NCBI GenBank assembly: GCA_002322865.1
Contig: DCOH01000056.1
Coordinates: 102,219-123,279 of the forward strand
Direction: 5' to 3'
DNA from: Sphingobacterium sp. UBA1575
GTDB taxonomy: Bacteria > Bacteroidota > Bacteroidia > Sphingobacteriales > Sphingobacteriaceae
Length of the DNA: 21,061 nucleotides
In this document: positions 7,293 through 15,679 of the stretch, piece by piece
Layout: each line of letters starts with the position of its first letter
Numbering within the stretch: the first letter of the stretch is position 1
Made by a program: the position numbers and the translations under genes
Notes under the pieces: model-generated
What the model saw: only the letters and a program-made list of their open reading frames with translations
Told to the model about the DNA's origin: nothing
Databases searched by the model: none

Positions 7293-8264
7293 ATGGAAGA
7301 AAAACAAATCAAAATTCTGATTGAGAAATACCTCTCTGGAAAAGCATCTCTGGAAGAGAAAAAGAGTCTAGAGATTTGGTATAAATCCCAATTGGAGGAT
7401 GATATCGTATGGGATTTAGAAGACCAAAGCTTTCAATCCTTTGAAAATAAAATAAAATCTGCCATTTGGGAAGAAACAGTTAATAAGCATGCAAAACTAA
7501 AATATCGCAAATGGATATCTTTTTCTGCAGCAGCTGCCATTTTGTTGTTTTCATCATTTTTGATATTTCTTCAAATCAAACAGAAAGATTTTCAGCAACT
7601 AGCTAAAACTCCAATAAATCAAGTTGAAAATAGACATATCATATTACCAGATAGTAGTATTGTAATTCTAAGACCCGGAAGTGAAATTTTATTATCAAAA
7701 GAATTTGGAATTGAAGACAGAGAGGTTGAACTAATAGGTGAAGCATATTTTGATGTGACACCAAATAAAATAAAACCCTTCATTATAAATTCAGCGAATA
7801 TTAAAACTACTGTACTTGGAACTGCTTTTTCAATTCTTGCTAACCCAAACGGTAAAACCATTGAAGTTATAGTTGGCCATGGCAAAGTACGGGTTGAAAA
7901 AGAAAATAAAACGTTAGGAATACTCCAAGCAAAACAAAAGTTAATCATCCCAGAAAACCAACGGGTGGATGAGGATATAAAAATTCTAAATGAAGTTTCC
8001 AAAAATGAAATGGCATGGATGGAAGAAGACATGAATTTTGAAGCTTTAGCTTTTTCGGATTTAACTAAAAAGCTGGAACGACGTTACCAAGTTAATATAG
8101 AATTAATGGATCCCAAATTAGCCAACTTGAAAATATCGGGAGTATATAAAGGAACAGAAAAATTGGAGGAAGTACTTACTAATTTATGCGTAACTACCAA
8201 TACAACCTTTATAAAATTGGAAAACAAGAGATATCAGATTAAAGAAAACAAAAACCTTAACTAA
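7293..8264 (+). CDS. FecR-family anti-sigma factor
   Basis: This single-pass inner-membrane regulator holds the ECF sigma factor and receives the signal from the outer-membrane receptor. The 323 residues divide into a cytoplasmic sigma-binding part (1-73, with IEKYLSGKASLEEKKSLEIW), one transmembrane helix (about 74-93), a FecR domain (about 114-205, with ILPDSSIVILRPGS, VELIGEAYFDV and TTVLGTAFSI), and a C-terminal DUF4974-type domain (about 248-316, DLTKKLERRYQVNIEL ... ISGVYKGTEKLEEVL). The C-terminal domain is related to the STN fold and is expected to meet the STN domain of the SusC partner in the periplasm. All parts are present, so signalling should be functional. The order sigma, FecR, susC is typical for this phylum. 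Confidence 0.93.
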   Translation: MEEKQIKILIEKYLSGKASLEEKKSLEIWYKSQLEDDIVWDLEDQSFQSFENKIKSAIWEETVNKHAKLKYRKWISFSAAAAILLFSSFLIFLQIKQKDFQQLAKTPINQVENRHIILPDSSIVILRPGSEILLSKEFGIEDREVELIGEAYFDVTPNKIKPFIINSANIKTTVLGTAFSILANPNGKTIEVIVGHGKVRVEKENKTLGILQAKQKLIIPENQRVDEDIKILNEVSKNEMAWMEEDMNFEALAFSDLTKKLERRYQVNIELMDPKLANLKISGVYKGTEKLEEVLTNLCVTTNTTFIKLENKRYQIKENKNLN

Positions 8265-8327
8265 TAACAACGATTAAAACCAAAAAATATGAAACTAAAC
8301 TCAGATTCTACTTAATCCAAAAAACAA

Positions 8328-8362
8328 GACCCCCCAGGCCCTAGGAAGCATAATGGGGAGTC
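8328..8362 (+). promoter_or_regulatory. GC-rich leader hairpin between fecR and susC
   Basis: The arms GACCCCCC (8328-8335) and GGGGAGTC (8355-8362) can pair at seven of eight positions around a 19-base loop that contains the palindrome CCTAGG. It is the only GC-rich patch in a strongly AT-rich 142-base spacer. Just upstream, an ATG at 8289 opens an eight-codon frame (MKLNSDST, stop at 8313) in an A-rich context. The structure may act on susC expression or on message stability; this is inference. Confidence 0.4.
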
Positions 8363-8406
8363 CGGAGAATTAAATCAATTGTTTACACTTAATCCCATTA
8401 CAAATA

Positions 8407-11400
8407 ATGCAAAAACTACGGTTTTTTGCAAGGGGTAAATTACATCTCCTTACCACCTTGCATAAACAGTCTAACTTCCGTTTTCTTATGAAAATAAAAT
8501 TAGTTTGTGCAATGTTGTCCACAATAACCTTAAACCTATTTGCGACACCAAATAGTTTTGGACAAAATGTCAATACGACTAAAGTCGAAATCAGTTTTAA
8601 ACAGGCAACTTTAAAACAAATATTATCAGATTTACAAAAACAATCTGGGTTTAGCTTTTTTTATCCTAGTGATATTGTTGCCCAGTATAATGAAATTTCA
8701 ATTGATTTATCCAATGAAATAATGGCTGAAGCTTTGAACATGGTGCTGAAAAATACGCCATTAACTTATGTACAGCGAGGAAATAACATTATTTTATTTG
8801 TAGGAGATAAACCAACGGAAAAGTTAAACAAAAGTTCTGAAGTTTATCAAAAAACGGTTTCTGGAATAGTTGTTAATGAACAAAATAAACCCATTGCCGG
8901 GGTTACTGTTCAGGTAAAAAATCTAAAAACTAACTCTGCAAACTTCAAACTAAACACAGCAACAGATCAAAATGGACATTGGAGTCTTATTTTACCTCAT
9001 AGTCAGGTAACAATAAGCCTATCTATGATTGGATTTGAAAACCAAGATGTTGAACTTGATGGAAGGTCAGAATTAACCATTCAGTTGAAACCTGCAAAAG
9101 CCCAAGAAATAGAAGATGTGGTAATTACTGGTTTATTTGAAAGACCTAAGGAAATGTATACTGGGGCAGCAAGATCTTTCACCCAAGAACAATTACAAAA
9201 TGTTTCCAGCGACAATGTATTAACTGCTTTGCGATCTCTAGATCCCTCTTTTCAAATGCCGGAAAACATAAATTTAGGAGCTAATCCTAATGCTCTACCC
9301 GAGGTAACTCTAAGAGGAGGAAATAGTCTAATAGACCCAAACACTTCCACCAATAATCCATTTAATTATTCAAACAATCCAAATACTCCCCTATTTATTT
9401 TAGATGGTTTTGAGGTCTCTTTAGCACGAATCAATGATCTGGATTTGACACGAATAAAAAGCATCGACTTATTGAAGGACGCTACTGCGACATCTATCTA
9501 CGGATCTAGAGCAGCAAATGGAGTTGTAGTAATAGAAACTATACGACCTAAAGCAGGGAAACTAAATTTAACCTATACTGGAAATGCCACCATTGAATCC
9601 CCTGACATCTTAGATTACGATGTGTTAAATTCTTCTGAAAAATTAGCCATTGAAAAGCAGATTGGTGTATATGACTATTCCTGGAATTCAGTCGATCAAC
9701 AACTGAAAACCATATACAATGAGAGATTAAGGGCTGTTACTTCAGGAGTAAACACAGATTGGCTAGCACAACCAATCCGTACAGGGATTGGACAAAAACA
9801 CAATATTTATGTGGAAGGAGGGAAAGACGAAATTCAATATGGAATCAACTTAAATTATTATAACAACTCTGGAGTTATGAAAGGTTCTAACCGTCAGACA
9901 ATGACTGGTAATACTTTTCTATCCTATCGTTTTAAGAATCTAATGTTCAAGAACGATCTTACACTGGTAAGTAATTTAGGGAATAATTCACCTTTTGGGT
10001 CTTTTAAACAGTATACCCAATTAAATCCATATTGGACTCCGTTTAATTCGGATGGTTCCTATAAGTTATATCTCGAGGAAATTTATAACGAAGATACCGG
10101 TGCAAGGCTAACAAATTTTGATACTTACAATAACCTAACGGGTTATGTTGGAAGACCGACTAATCCATTATATGATGCCAGTCTCAATATCTTGGATCAA
10201 ACGAAGTACCATAGTATTATCAATAATTTCGCCTTGGAATGGCAAGCTTATTCCTGGCTAAAATTACGCGGAACATTTGCTTACCTGTTCCAAGCGGATG
10301 AATCCGATAAATTCTTGCCTGCACAACATTCAACATTTGCCAACACACCCACATTTGAAAAGGGGTCATACAATAAAGGTTACGGAAAAAATCAGCGTTA
10401 CGAGGGGATATTTTCAGCCAACTTAAGTAAAACGTTTGGTAAAAACCTCATATTCGCAACCCTTGGAGCAAATATATCCCAGGAGGATAACAATACACAA
10501 AGGTTATTGGTTGTTGGATTTCCAAATGCAAGTATGGATGATATAACTCAAGGGCTTCAGTTCGACCTTGGCAGTAAACCTATCGGAACTGAAAACATAA
10601 AGCGACTAGCTGGCCTGTTTTCAAATATATCCTTTGCTCATAACAATCGATATTTATTAGATTTTTCATATAGGGTTGATGGCTCATCACAATTTGGTTC
10701 CAACAACCGGTTCGCTCCATTTTGGTCAGCTGGGGCAGGTTGGAATTTACATAATGAAAATCTAATAAAGGATATTGAAGGAATTAATAGACTTAAAATC
10801 CGTTATTCGTTTGGATACACTGGATCACAGAATTTTGATTCATTTTACGGACTTACCACATCACGATATTTTACAGCCACGGAATATCGTGGCATGATCG
10901 GCACTTATTTACTCGGATACGGAAATCCAAATTTAGCTTGGCAGAAAACTCAAAAGAACAATTTAGGAATAGATATTACATTATTTAACAGGCTTGATCT
11001 ATCGGCGAATTATTACATTGAGAAAACCCAAGGGTCGATTGCTTCTATTTCAACAGCTCCTTCATCTGGGTTTATCGATTTTAAGGAAAATATGGGCGAC
11101 TTAAAATCAAATGGCTGGGAATTATATTCGAAATTTAATATTATTTCAAATCCTAACAATCGGAACAATTGGTCTATTTTCTTGAACCTATTCTCGGTCA
11201 ATAATAAAATCGAAAGGGTATCAAACACCATATCTGCTCTGAATAAAGCGGCAGATGAACAATTATCTACTTTACCAATTACTCGATTTGCTGAAGGTCA
11301 ATCCACCACGGCAATCTGGGCAGTACCATCTTTGGGAATTGATCCTGCTACGGGCTATGAAATCTTCCTAACCAAGGATGGCCGATTAACAAATACATAC

Positions 11401-11907
11401 AATCCATTAGATCAAATTATTGTGGGTGATACTCGTTCAGATCTAGAGGGTACCTTTGGGACAAACTTTGAGTATAATGGAATTGGATTAAACGCATTTT
11501 TTCGGTTCAAAATGGGGGGGCAATCTTATAATCAAACCTTAGTCGACCGAGTAGAAAATGTAAATGTTAGACTTTATAATGTTGACAGAAGAGTTTCAGA
11601 AGAACGCTGGTTAAATCAAGGAGACCACACGTTCTATAAAGGACTAATAGATGCCGATGGATATGGAAATACTACACCAACCTATGCTACATCAAGGTTT
11701 GTCCAAAATGACAATCTCCTGTCATTAGAAAGCATCTCCCTCTTTTATCGTTTCAATGATGAAATTTCTAAAAAATGGGGTATGAGAAATACGAAGATAA
11801 CGGCATTCTCAAACGATGTATTTCGATTTTCAAGTATCCGAAGAGAACGTGGCTTAGATTATCCGTTCAGCAGATCATTTACATTTCAAATATCAACTAG
11901 TTTTTAA
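8407..11907 (+). CDS. SusC/RagA-family TonB-linked outer-membrane transporter with STN signalling domain
   Basis: This is the TonB-dependent outer-membrane channel of the cassette. The 1166 residues are, in order: an N-terminal extension (1-27), a signal peptide ending near AQ-like FGQ (about 28-53), an STN domain (about 60-131, VEISFKQATLKQILSDLQKQ), a carboxypeptidase-regulatory-like domain (about 149-228, VSGIVVNEQNKPIAGVTVQV), a TonB-box-like EDVVITG (236-242), the plug (about 245-380) with the SusC signature LLKDATATSIYGSRAANGVV, and a long beta-barrel to a terminal Phe. The STN domain links it to the upstream FecR/sigma pair. SusD follows 17 bases after its stop. An alternative start at 8488 would remove the extension and leave a conventional signal peptide. 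CATTA/TAATG arms (8396-8409) could pair across the first start codon. The family is certain, the ligand unknown. Confidence 0.95.
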   Translation: MQKLRFFARGKLHLLTTLHKQSNFRFLMKIKLVCAMLSTITLNLFATPNSFGQNVNTTKVEISFKQATLKQILSDLQKQSGFSFFYPSDIVAQYNEISIDLSNEIMAEALNMVLKNTPLTYVQRGNNIILFVGDKPTEKLNKSSEVYQKTVSGIVVNEQNKPIAGVTVQVKNLKTNSANFKLNTATDQNGHWSLILPHSQVTISLSMIGFENQDVELDGRSELTIQLKPAKAQEIEDVVITGLFERPKEMYTGAARSFTQEQLQNVSSDNVLTALRSLDPSFQMPENINLGANPNALPEVTLRGGNSLIDPNTSTNNPFNYSNNPNTPLFILDGFEVSLARINDLDLTRIKSIDLLKDATATSIYGSRAANGVVVIETIRPKAGKLNLTYTGNATIESPDILDYDVLNSSEKLAIEKQIGVYDYSWNSVDQQLKTIYNERLRAVTSGVNTDWLAQPIRTGIGQKHNIYVEGGKDEIQYGINLNYYNNSGVMKGSNRQTMTGNTFLSYRFKNLMFKNDLTLVSNLGNNSPFGSFKQYTQLNPYWTPFNSDGSYKLYLEEIYNEDTGARLTNFDTYNNLTGYVGRPTNPLYDASLNILDQTKYHSIINNFALEWQAYSWLKLRGTFAYLFQADESDKFLPAQHSTFANTPTFEKGSYNKGYGKNQRYEGIFSANLSKTFGKNLIFATLGANISQEDNNTQRLLVVGFPNASMDDITQGLQFDLGSKPIGTENIKRLAGLFSNISFAHNNRYLLDFSYRVDGSSQFGSNNRFAPFWSAGAGWNLHNENLIKDIEGINRLKIRYSFGYTGSQNFDSFYGLTTSRYFTATEYRGMIGTYLLGYGNPNLAWQKTQKNNLGIDITLFNRLDLSANYYIEKTQGSIASISTAPSSGFIDFKENMGDLKSNGWELYSKFNIISNPNNRNNWSIFLNLFSVNNKIERVSNTISALNKAADEQLSTLPITRFAEGQSTTAIWAVPSLGIDPATGYEIFLTKDGRLTNTYNPLDQIIVGDTRSDLEGTFGTNFEYNGIGLNAFFRFKMGGQSYNQTLVDRVENVNVRLYNVDRRVSEERWLNQGDHTFYKGLIDADGYGNTTPTYATSRFVQNDNLLSLESISLFYRFNDEISKKWGMRNTKITAFSNDVFRFSSIRRERGLDYPFSRSFTFQISTSF

Positions 11908-11924
11908 TTAAGATGGAATTAATA

Positions 11925-13421
11925 ATGAAAATCAACATGAGAAAGAAATCCATCATTGGACTAATCTTTTTATCAATAATATTTTTTACGCTAAATTCCT
12001 GTAATAAGTGGTTGGATGTGCAACCTAGCACACAAACAACGGAAAACAAACAATTCAGCTCGCAACAAGGATACATAGATGCACTAATTGGCACTTACCA
12101 AAAAATGGCTGAAAACAATAGCTATGGAAAAAACTTAGGATATGGCGTATTGGATGTCTTGGCGCAATTGTTCCAAAACAAAGCGAATCAAACTGTTGAT
12201 ATGTATGGTCAATTAGCTAGATATAATTATGCCGACGCTGGTGTTGAAGCTACCATTAATAGCCTTTGGAGTGAACAATATAGTATTATTGCCCAAACAA
12301 ATTACATTTTAAAGGATATTGATGCAAATCGTCATTTATTTCAACAGCATAATTTTAATTTGATCAAAGGGGAATCATTGGCAATTAGAGCAATGGTCCA
12401 CTTTGATTTATTACGATTGTTCGCTCCTGTAAAATCACAATTACAACCTATCGAACAATCTACCATCCCATATATGACAGCATTTTCAGTCAATCCTTCT
12501 AAATCATTATCCTTTGAAGAAATTATTTCTCAAATTATCATTGATCTAAAAGCTGCTGAAGAATTATTGTCCATTGATCAGGAAATAGATCAAATTAAAG
12601 ACAATGCTGGGAAAAATAATCTAGAATTGTTTCAATCATTCCGACAGAACCGATTAAATTATTGGGCAGTCAAAGCTTTATTAGCTCGGGTTTATCAATA
12701 TAATGAAGATAAAGAAAACGCTTTAAAATATTCTAAGGAAGTGATTTCTAGTGAAAAATTCTATTTCGTAAATGGCAACACAAATACTACAAATCCTACA
12801 TTAGCTTCTTCAAATGCTATTTTTAGTACAGAACATATCTTTTCAGTCTACAAATCAGATTTAAAAACAGTATCTGATCGTTATTTCAAGACTGAAAGTA
12901 ATGCCGCCGAAGGTGAAGATTATTTTTCTACTCAGACTAATTTGAACAATTATTTTGAAGTATCGGTTTCTGGCCATGCTATAGATATCCGAGGACCTCA
13001 AGCCTCCAACTCCAGGTGGAATGTATTTAATGTATCAACTGTGTACAGCAATAAATATTATGTGGGTTCAAACATTAACAATGTGAACCAAAAATTAATT
13101 CCAGTTATCAAATTAGCTGAAATGTATTATATAGCAGCTGAAGCTAGTCCTACAGTTCAGGAAGCCTTGGGATATATCAATAAAGTAAGGACAGCGCGCC
13201 TTATCCCTGCATTAACTAATACAAACATTACCAATTCAAGCCAACTAGATTCAGAAATCTTTAAAGAATATCGAAAGGAATTTATCGCTGAAGGGCAATT
13301 ATGGTATTATTATAAACGTAAAAAATTCACTTCCATTCAAAATACAGTGGACTACTCGTTCAACTTAGGAAAATACGTTTTCCCGATTCCAAATAAAGAA
13401 ATCGAATTTGGATTAAATTAA
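11925..13421 (+). CDS. SusD/RagB-family surface lipoprotein
   Basis: SusD-like lipoproteins cap the SusC channel and capture ligand at the cell surface. From the ATG at 11925 the protein has 498 residues. In-frame ATGs at 11913 and 11937 are also possible, but all keep the signal peptide and its LNS-C lipobox (Cys26), followed by the typical CNKWLDVQPS. Helical SusD features follow, with GYIDALIGTYQKMAENN near the start, KGESLAIRAMVHFDLLRLFA and NYWAVKALLARVYQY for the TPR-like pairs, and the late KLAEMYYIAAEA ... EALGYINKVRTAR and EYRKEFIAEGQLWYYYKRKK. The end (YVFPIPNKEIEFGLN) is the usual family terminus. It lies directly behind susC and 10 bases before the DUF4843 gene. Confidence 0.94.
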   Translation: MKINMRKKSIIGLIFLSIIFFTLNSCNKWLDVQPSTQTTENKQFSSQQGYIDALIGTYQKMAENNSYGKNLGYGVLDVLAQLFQNKANQTVDMYGQLARYNYADAGVEATINSLWSEQYSIIAQTNYILKDIDANRHLFQQHNFNLIKGESLAIRAMVHFDLLRLFAPVKSQLQPIEQSTIPYMTAFSVNPSKSLSFEEIISQIIIDLKAAEELLSIDQEIDQIKDNAGKNNLELFQSFRQNRLNYWAVKALLARVYQYNEDKENALKYSKEVISSEKFYFVNGNTNTTNPTLASSNAIFSTEHIFSVYKSDLKTVSDRYFKTESNAAEGEDYFSTQTNLNNYFEVSVSGHAIDIRGPQASNSRWNVFNVSTVYSNKYYVGSNINNVNQKLIPVIKLAEMYYIAAEASPTVQEALGYINKVRTARLIPALTNTNITNSSQLDSEIFKEYRKEFIAEGQLWYYYKRKKFTSIQNTVDYSFNLGKYVFPIPNKEIEFGLN

Positions 13422-13431
13422 AATCAAAAAA

Positions 13432-14160
13432 ATGAAAAATTGGACAAATATATTTGGCTTTTTATGTTCACTTCTATTGCTCATTGGTTGTAGTGAAGAT
13501 AAACCCTTAATGTATCAAGAAGATTCAAAAGTATATTTTCTTAAAAATACTACTGAAACTTCTAGAGATAGTATCGAAAAAAGCTTTGCTTTTGACCCTA
13601 CCAATGTTACTTCTGATACTATTGCACTCAACTTTAGAATCATCGGCTTTCCTAAGGACGTAGATAGAGAAATTGCAGTAAAAGTTAAAGAAGGTTCCAC
13701 GGCAAAATTAGGATATCATTTTAAAATTGATAATCTATTTATTCCTGCGAATAGCTCAAATGGGTCAGCTGAACTTATTTTTTTCAGAAGAGAGGGTCTA
13801 AAGGATAGTACAGTCAGAGCAGATTTATTAATTGCAGAAAATGAAAATTTCGAGGTGGGATATGAAGATGTAATAGGAAATTCAAAAATCAATCGAGTTA
13901 CTCTACGTTTTTCGATAACAGATTTATTGAGTAAACCAACAAATTGGCAAACATTATGGCAGAATATGTTTGGGGATTATTCCAATACTAAAATTTTATT
14001 TCTAACCCAACAGTTAAATTATACAGCTTGGAATGTGCCTTATTTATTCCCACAAGACCAAAGCCATATGATCAACAAGGCTAGGATAGCAATTTATGAA
14101 TATGAGAAAATGAATGGTCCTTTAATGGATGAAAACGGAAATAGAGTGATAATCCCTTAA
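13432..14160 (+). CDS. DUF4843-family lipoprotein of a SusCD operon
   Basis: This 242-residue lipoprotein has a signal peptide ending in LIG-C (Cys20), followed by SEDK. A Ser plus acidic residues right after the lipid-bearing Cys resembles the surface-export signal of Bacteroidota lipoproteins, so it may sit on the cell surface. The body matches the DUF4843 pattern that I know from SusCD operons: an early VYF strand, DSIEKSFAFDPTNVTSDTIA, LNFRIIGFPKDVDREIAVKV, then LGYHFKIDNLFIPANSS and a C-terminal part naming short strands and a Trp-rich stretch (NWQTLWQNMFGDYS). No catalytic motif is visible. It lies 10 bases after susD and 9 bases before the PKD-like gene, so it is part of the same transcript. 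It is probably an accessory ligand-binding or complex-stabilising lipoprotein. Confidence 0.82.
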   Translation: MKNWTNIFGFLCSLLLLIGCSEDKPLMYQEDSKVYFLKNTTETSRDSIEKSFAFDPTNVTSDTIALNFRIIGFPKDVDREIAVKVKEGSTAKLGYHFKIDNLFIPANSSNGSAELIFFRREGLKDSTVRADLLIAENENFEVGYEDVIGNSKINRVTLRFSITDLLSKPTNWQTLWQNMFGDYSNTKILFLTQQLNYTAWNVPYLFPQDQSHMINKARIAIYEYEKMNGPLMDENGNRVIIP

Positions 14161-14169
14161 TATAATGAT

Positions 14170-15675
14170 ATGAAAATAAAATTTGAAAACACGTTTATAG
14201 CCTTCATATTGGGATTAACTATGTATGGATGCGCAAAAGATAAAGGAAATTCCGAATACCAAAATGTCCCAAAAATTGAGGTTAACGATCAATCCATTGT
14301 GGGAACTATATTTATTCAACAAGGATCTTCATTAAAATTAAACCCTGAAATTCAACTTAATGGAAATAATGATGATCTATCCTACGAATGGTTTGTCTAT
14401 TTAAATTCTCCAAGTGCGTCCTATGTTCAGGATAGCACAAAAATTTCTAATACGAAGAATTTAGATTACATCATTGACCCTAATATATTTACTATTGGAG
14501 AAACTTATAAATTAACCTTTAAGGTTACAAACAACATTAATGGTATTTCTTCATTTCATTTTTACCAGTTAAGTATATCTGACATTTTCACTCAAGGATG
14601 GATGTTTTTAGAAGATAAATCGGGAAAAGCAGATTTATCGATGATTTTAAATAATGGCACAGTATACCATGATATTTATTCATTTCGAAACAGCAATCAT
14701 CCAATCGTAAATCCAAAATCATTTACTATTTCGAATGCATCAATAACTGATGATGTCGGGCCCAGTGGTAAAAAATATTATATCGTTGGGGAAACTGATG
14801 CCGTTGAACTTGATGGAACAACCATGAAAAAAAGATTCGATTATGAATACCTGTTCTTTTCGCCACCAAATATTATAAAGCCGTCATATATTGCTTGGGG
14901 AGGTAGTTCGGGTAGTAATGTTGGTGTTTTGTTAAATGATGGGCATGTTCATATTAATATGGTCGGAGGTTTCCCAGGAGCTAAAAAATTTGGAGCCCAG
15001 CTAAGGTCTCCAAATAATGGTTATGATTACGCTTTGGCCCCTCAACATATTTCTGGCAACAGTTATACAGATACCTATAACATCATCATGTTTGACACAA
15101 AAAACAAACGGTTTTATGGAGTTACCACAAGTGCTTTAAATTCATTTGATGAAGCTAACCAAAACAGTAGCATCTTCGATATGAATAACGTAGGCTTAGA
15201 TCTAATAAAACTAGACTCCTCCAACATAACAGAGATCCGCAATGCCATTATGAAGGATGATGGAGGCAAAGGATATCTGCTCCAATTCCGAACCTTAAGA
15301 AACGCCTCAAATCCTTCAATTACTGTTGGAAAACAAGAAATAATTTCACCGGGTATAGCTCAGGCATCAGATATAACTGCCTCCACCCTTTCTCCGCATC
15401 TATTTTATGTAAATGATGGAAAACTCTATCGCTATGAAGTAACCTCAAATACATATACTATTGAATACACTCTTCCTTCAAATGAAATTGCAACAAAAAT
15501 AAAATTCCAAAAACATGGATATGGCAATTCTATCCCCCGTCTTATTTTATCCACGTGGAACGGTTCAGAAGGCAAAGTATATTTCTTTAAAATAAACCAG
15601 ACTGGAGCTATTGAGAGTCTTGATAAAACATTCTCTGGCTTTGGAAAAATAATTGATTTAGCCTATAAATATTAA
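14170..15675 (+). CDS. PKD-like family surface lipoprotein
   Basis: This 501-residue lipoprotein has a signal peptide ending MYG-C (Cys21), then AKDKGNSEYQNVPKIEVND, the usual start of PKD-like (PF16407-type) proteins that accompany SusC, SusD and DUF4843. An Ig/PKD-like region spans about 30-140, with LSYEWFVYL and YKLTFKVTNNINGISSFHFY. The rest (about 145-500) is a repetitive beta-rich region with GWMFLEDKSGKADLSMIL, VGVLLNDGHVHINM and LFYVNDGKLYRYEV, suggesting a beta-propeller-like fold; this fold call is inference. It has no recognised enzyme motif. It is nine bases behind the DUF4843 gene and four bases before the TlpA-type gene. It probably forms part of the extracellular face of the transporter complex. 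Confidence 0.8.
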   Translation: MKIKFENTFIAFILGLTMYGCAKDKGNSEYQNVPKIEVNDQSIVGTIFIQQGSSLKLNPEIQLNGNNDDLSYEWFVYLNSPSASYVQDSTKISNTKNLDYIIDPNIFTIGETYKLTFKVTNNINGISSFHFYQLSISDIFTQGWMFLEDKSGKADLSMILNNGTVYHDIYSFRNSNHPIVNPKSFTISNASITDDVGPSGKKYYIVGETDAVELDGTTMKKRFDYEYLFFSPPNIIKPSYIAWGGSSGSNVGVLLNDGHVHINMVGGFPGAKKFGAQLRSPNNGYDYALAPQHISGNSYTDTYNIIMFDTKNKRFYGVTTSALNSFDEANQNSSIFDMNNVGLDLIKLDSSNITEIRNAIMKDDGGKGYLLQFRTLRNASNPSITVGKQEIISPGIAQASDITASTLSPHLFYVNDGKLYRYEVTSNTYTIEYTLPSNEIATKIKFQKHGYGNSIPRLILSTWNGSEGKVYFFKINQTGAIESLDKTFSGFGKIIDLAYKY

Positions 15676-15679
15676 AAAC

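Noticed and set aside
8289..8450. Longer coding sequence joining the eight-codon frame to downstream codons before susC
   Set aside because: The frame is broken by a stop at 8313 and the following codons do not resemble any SusC N-terminus that I recognise.
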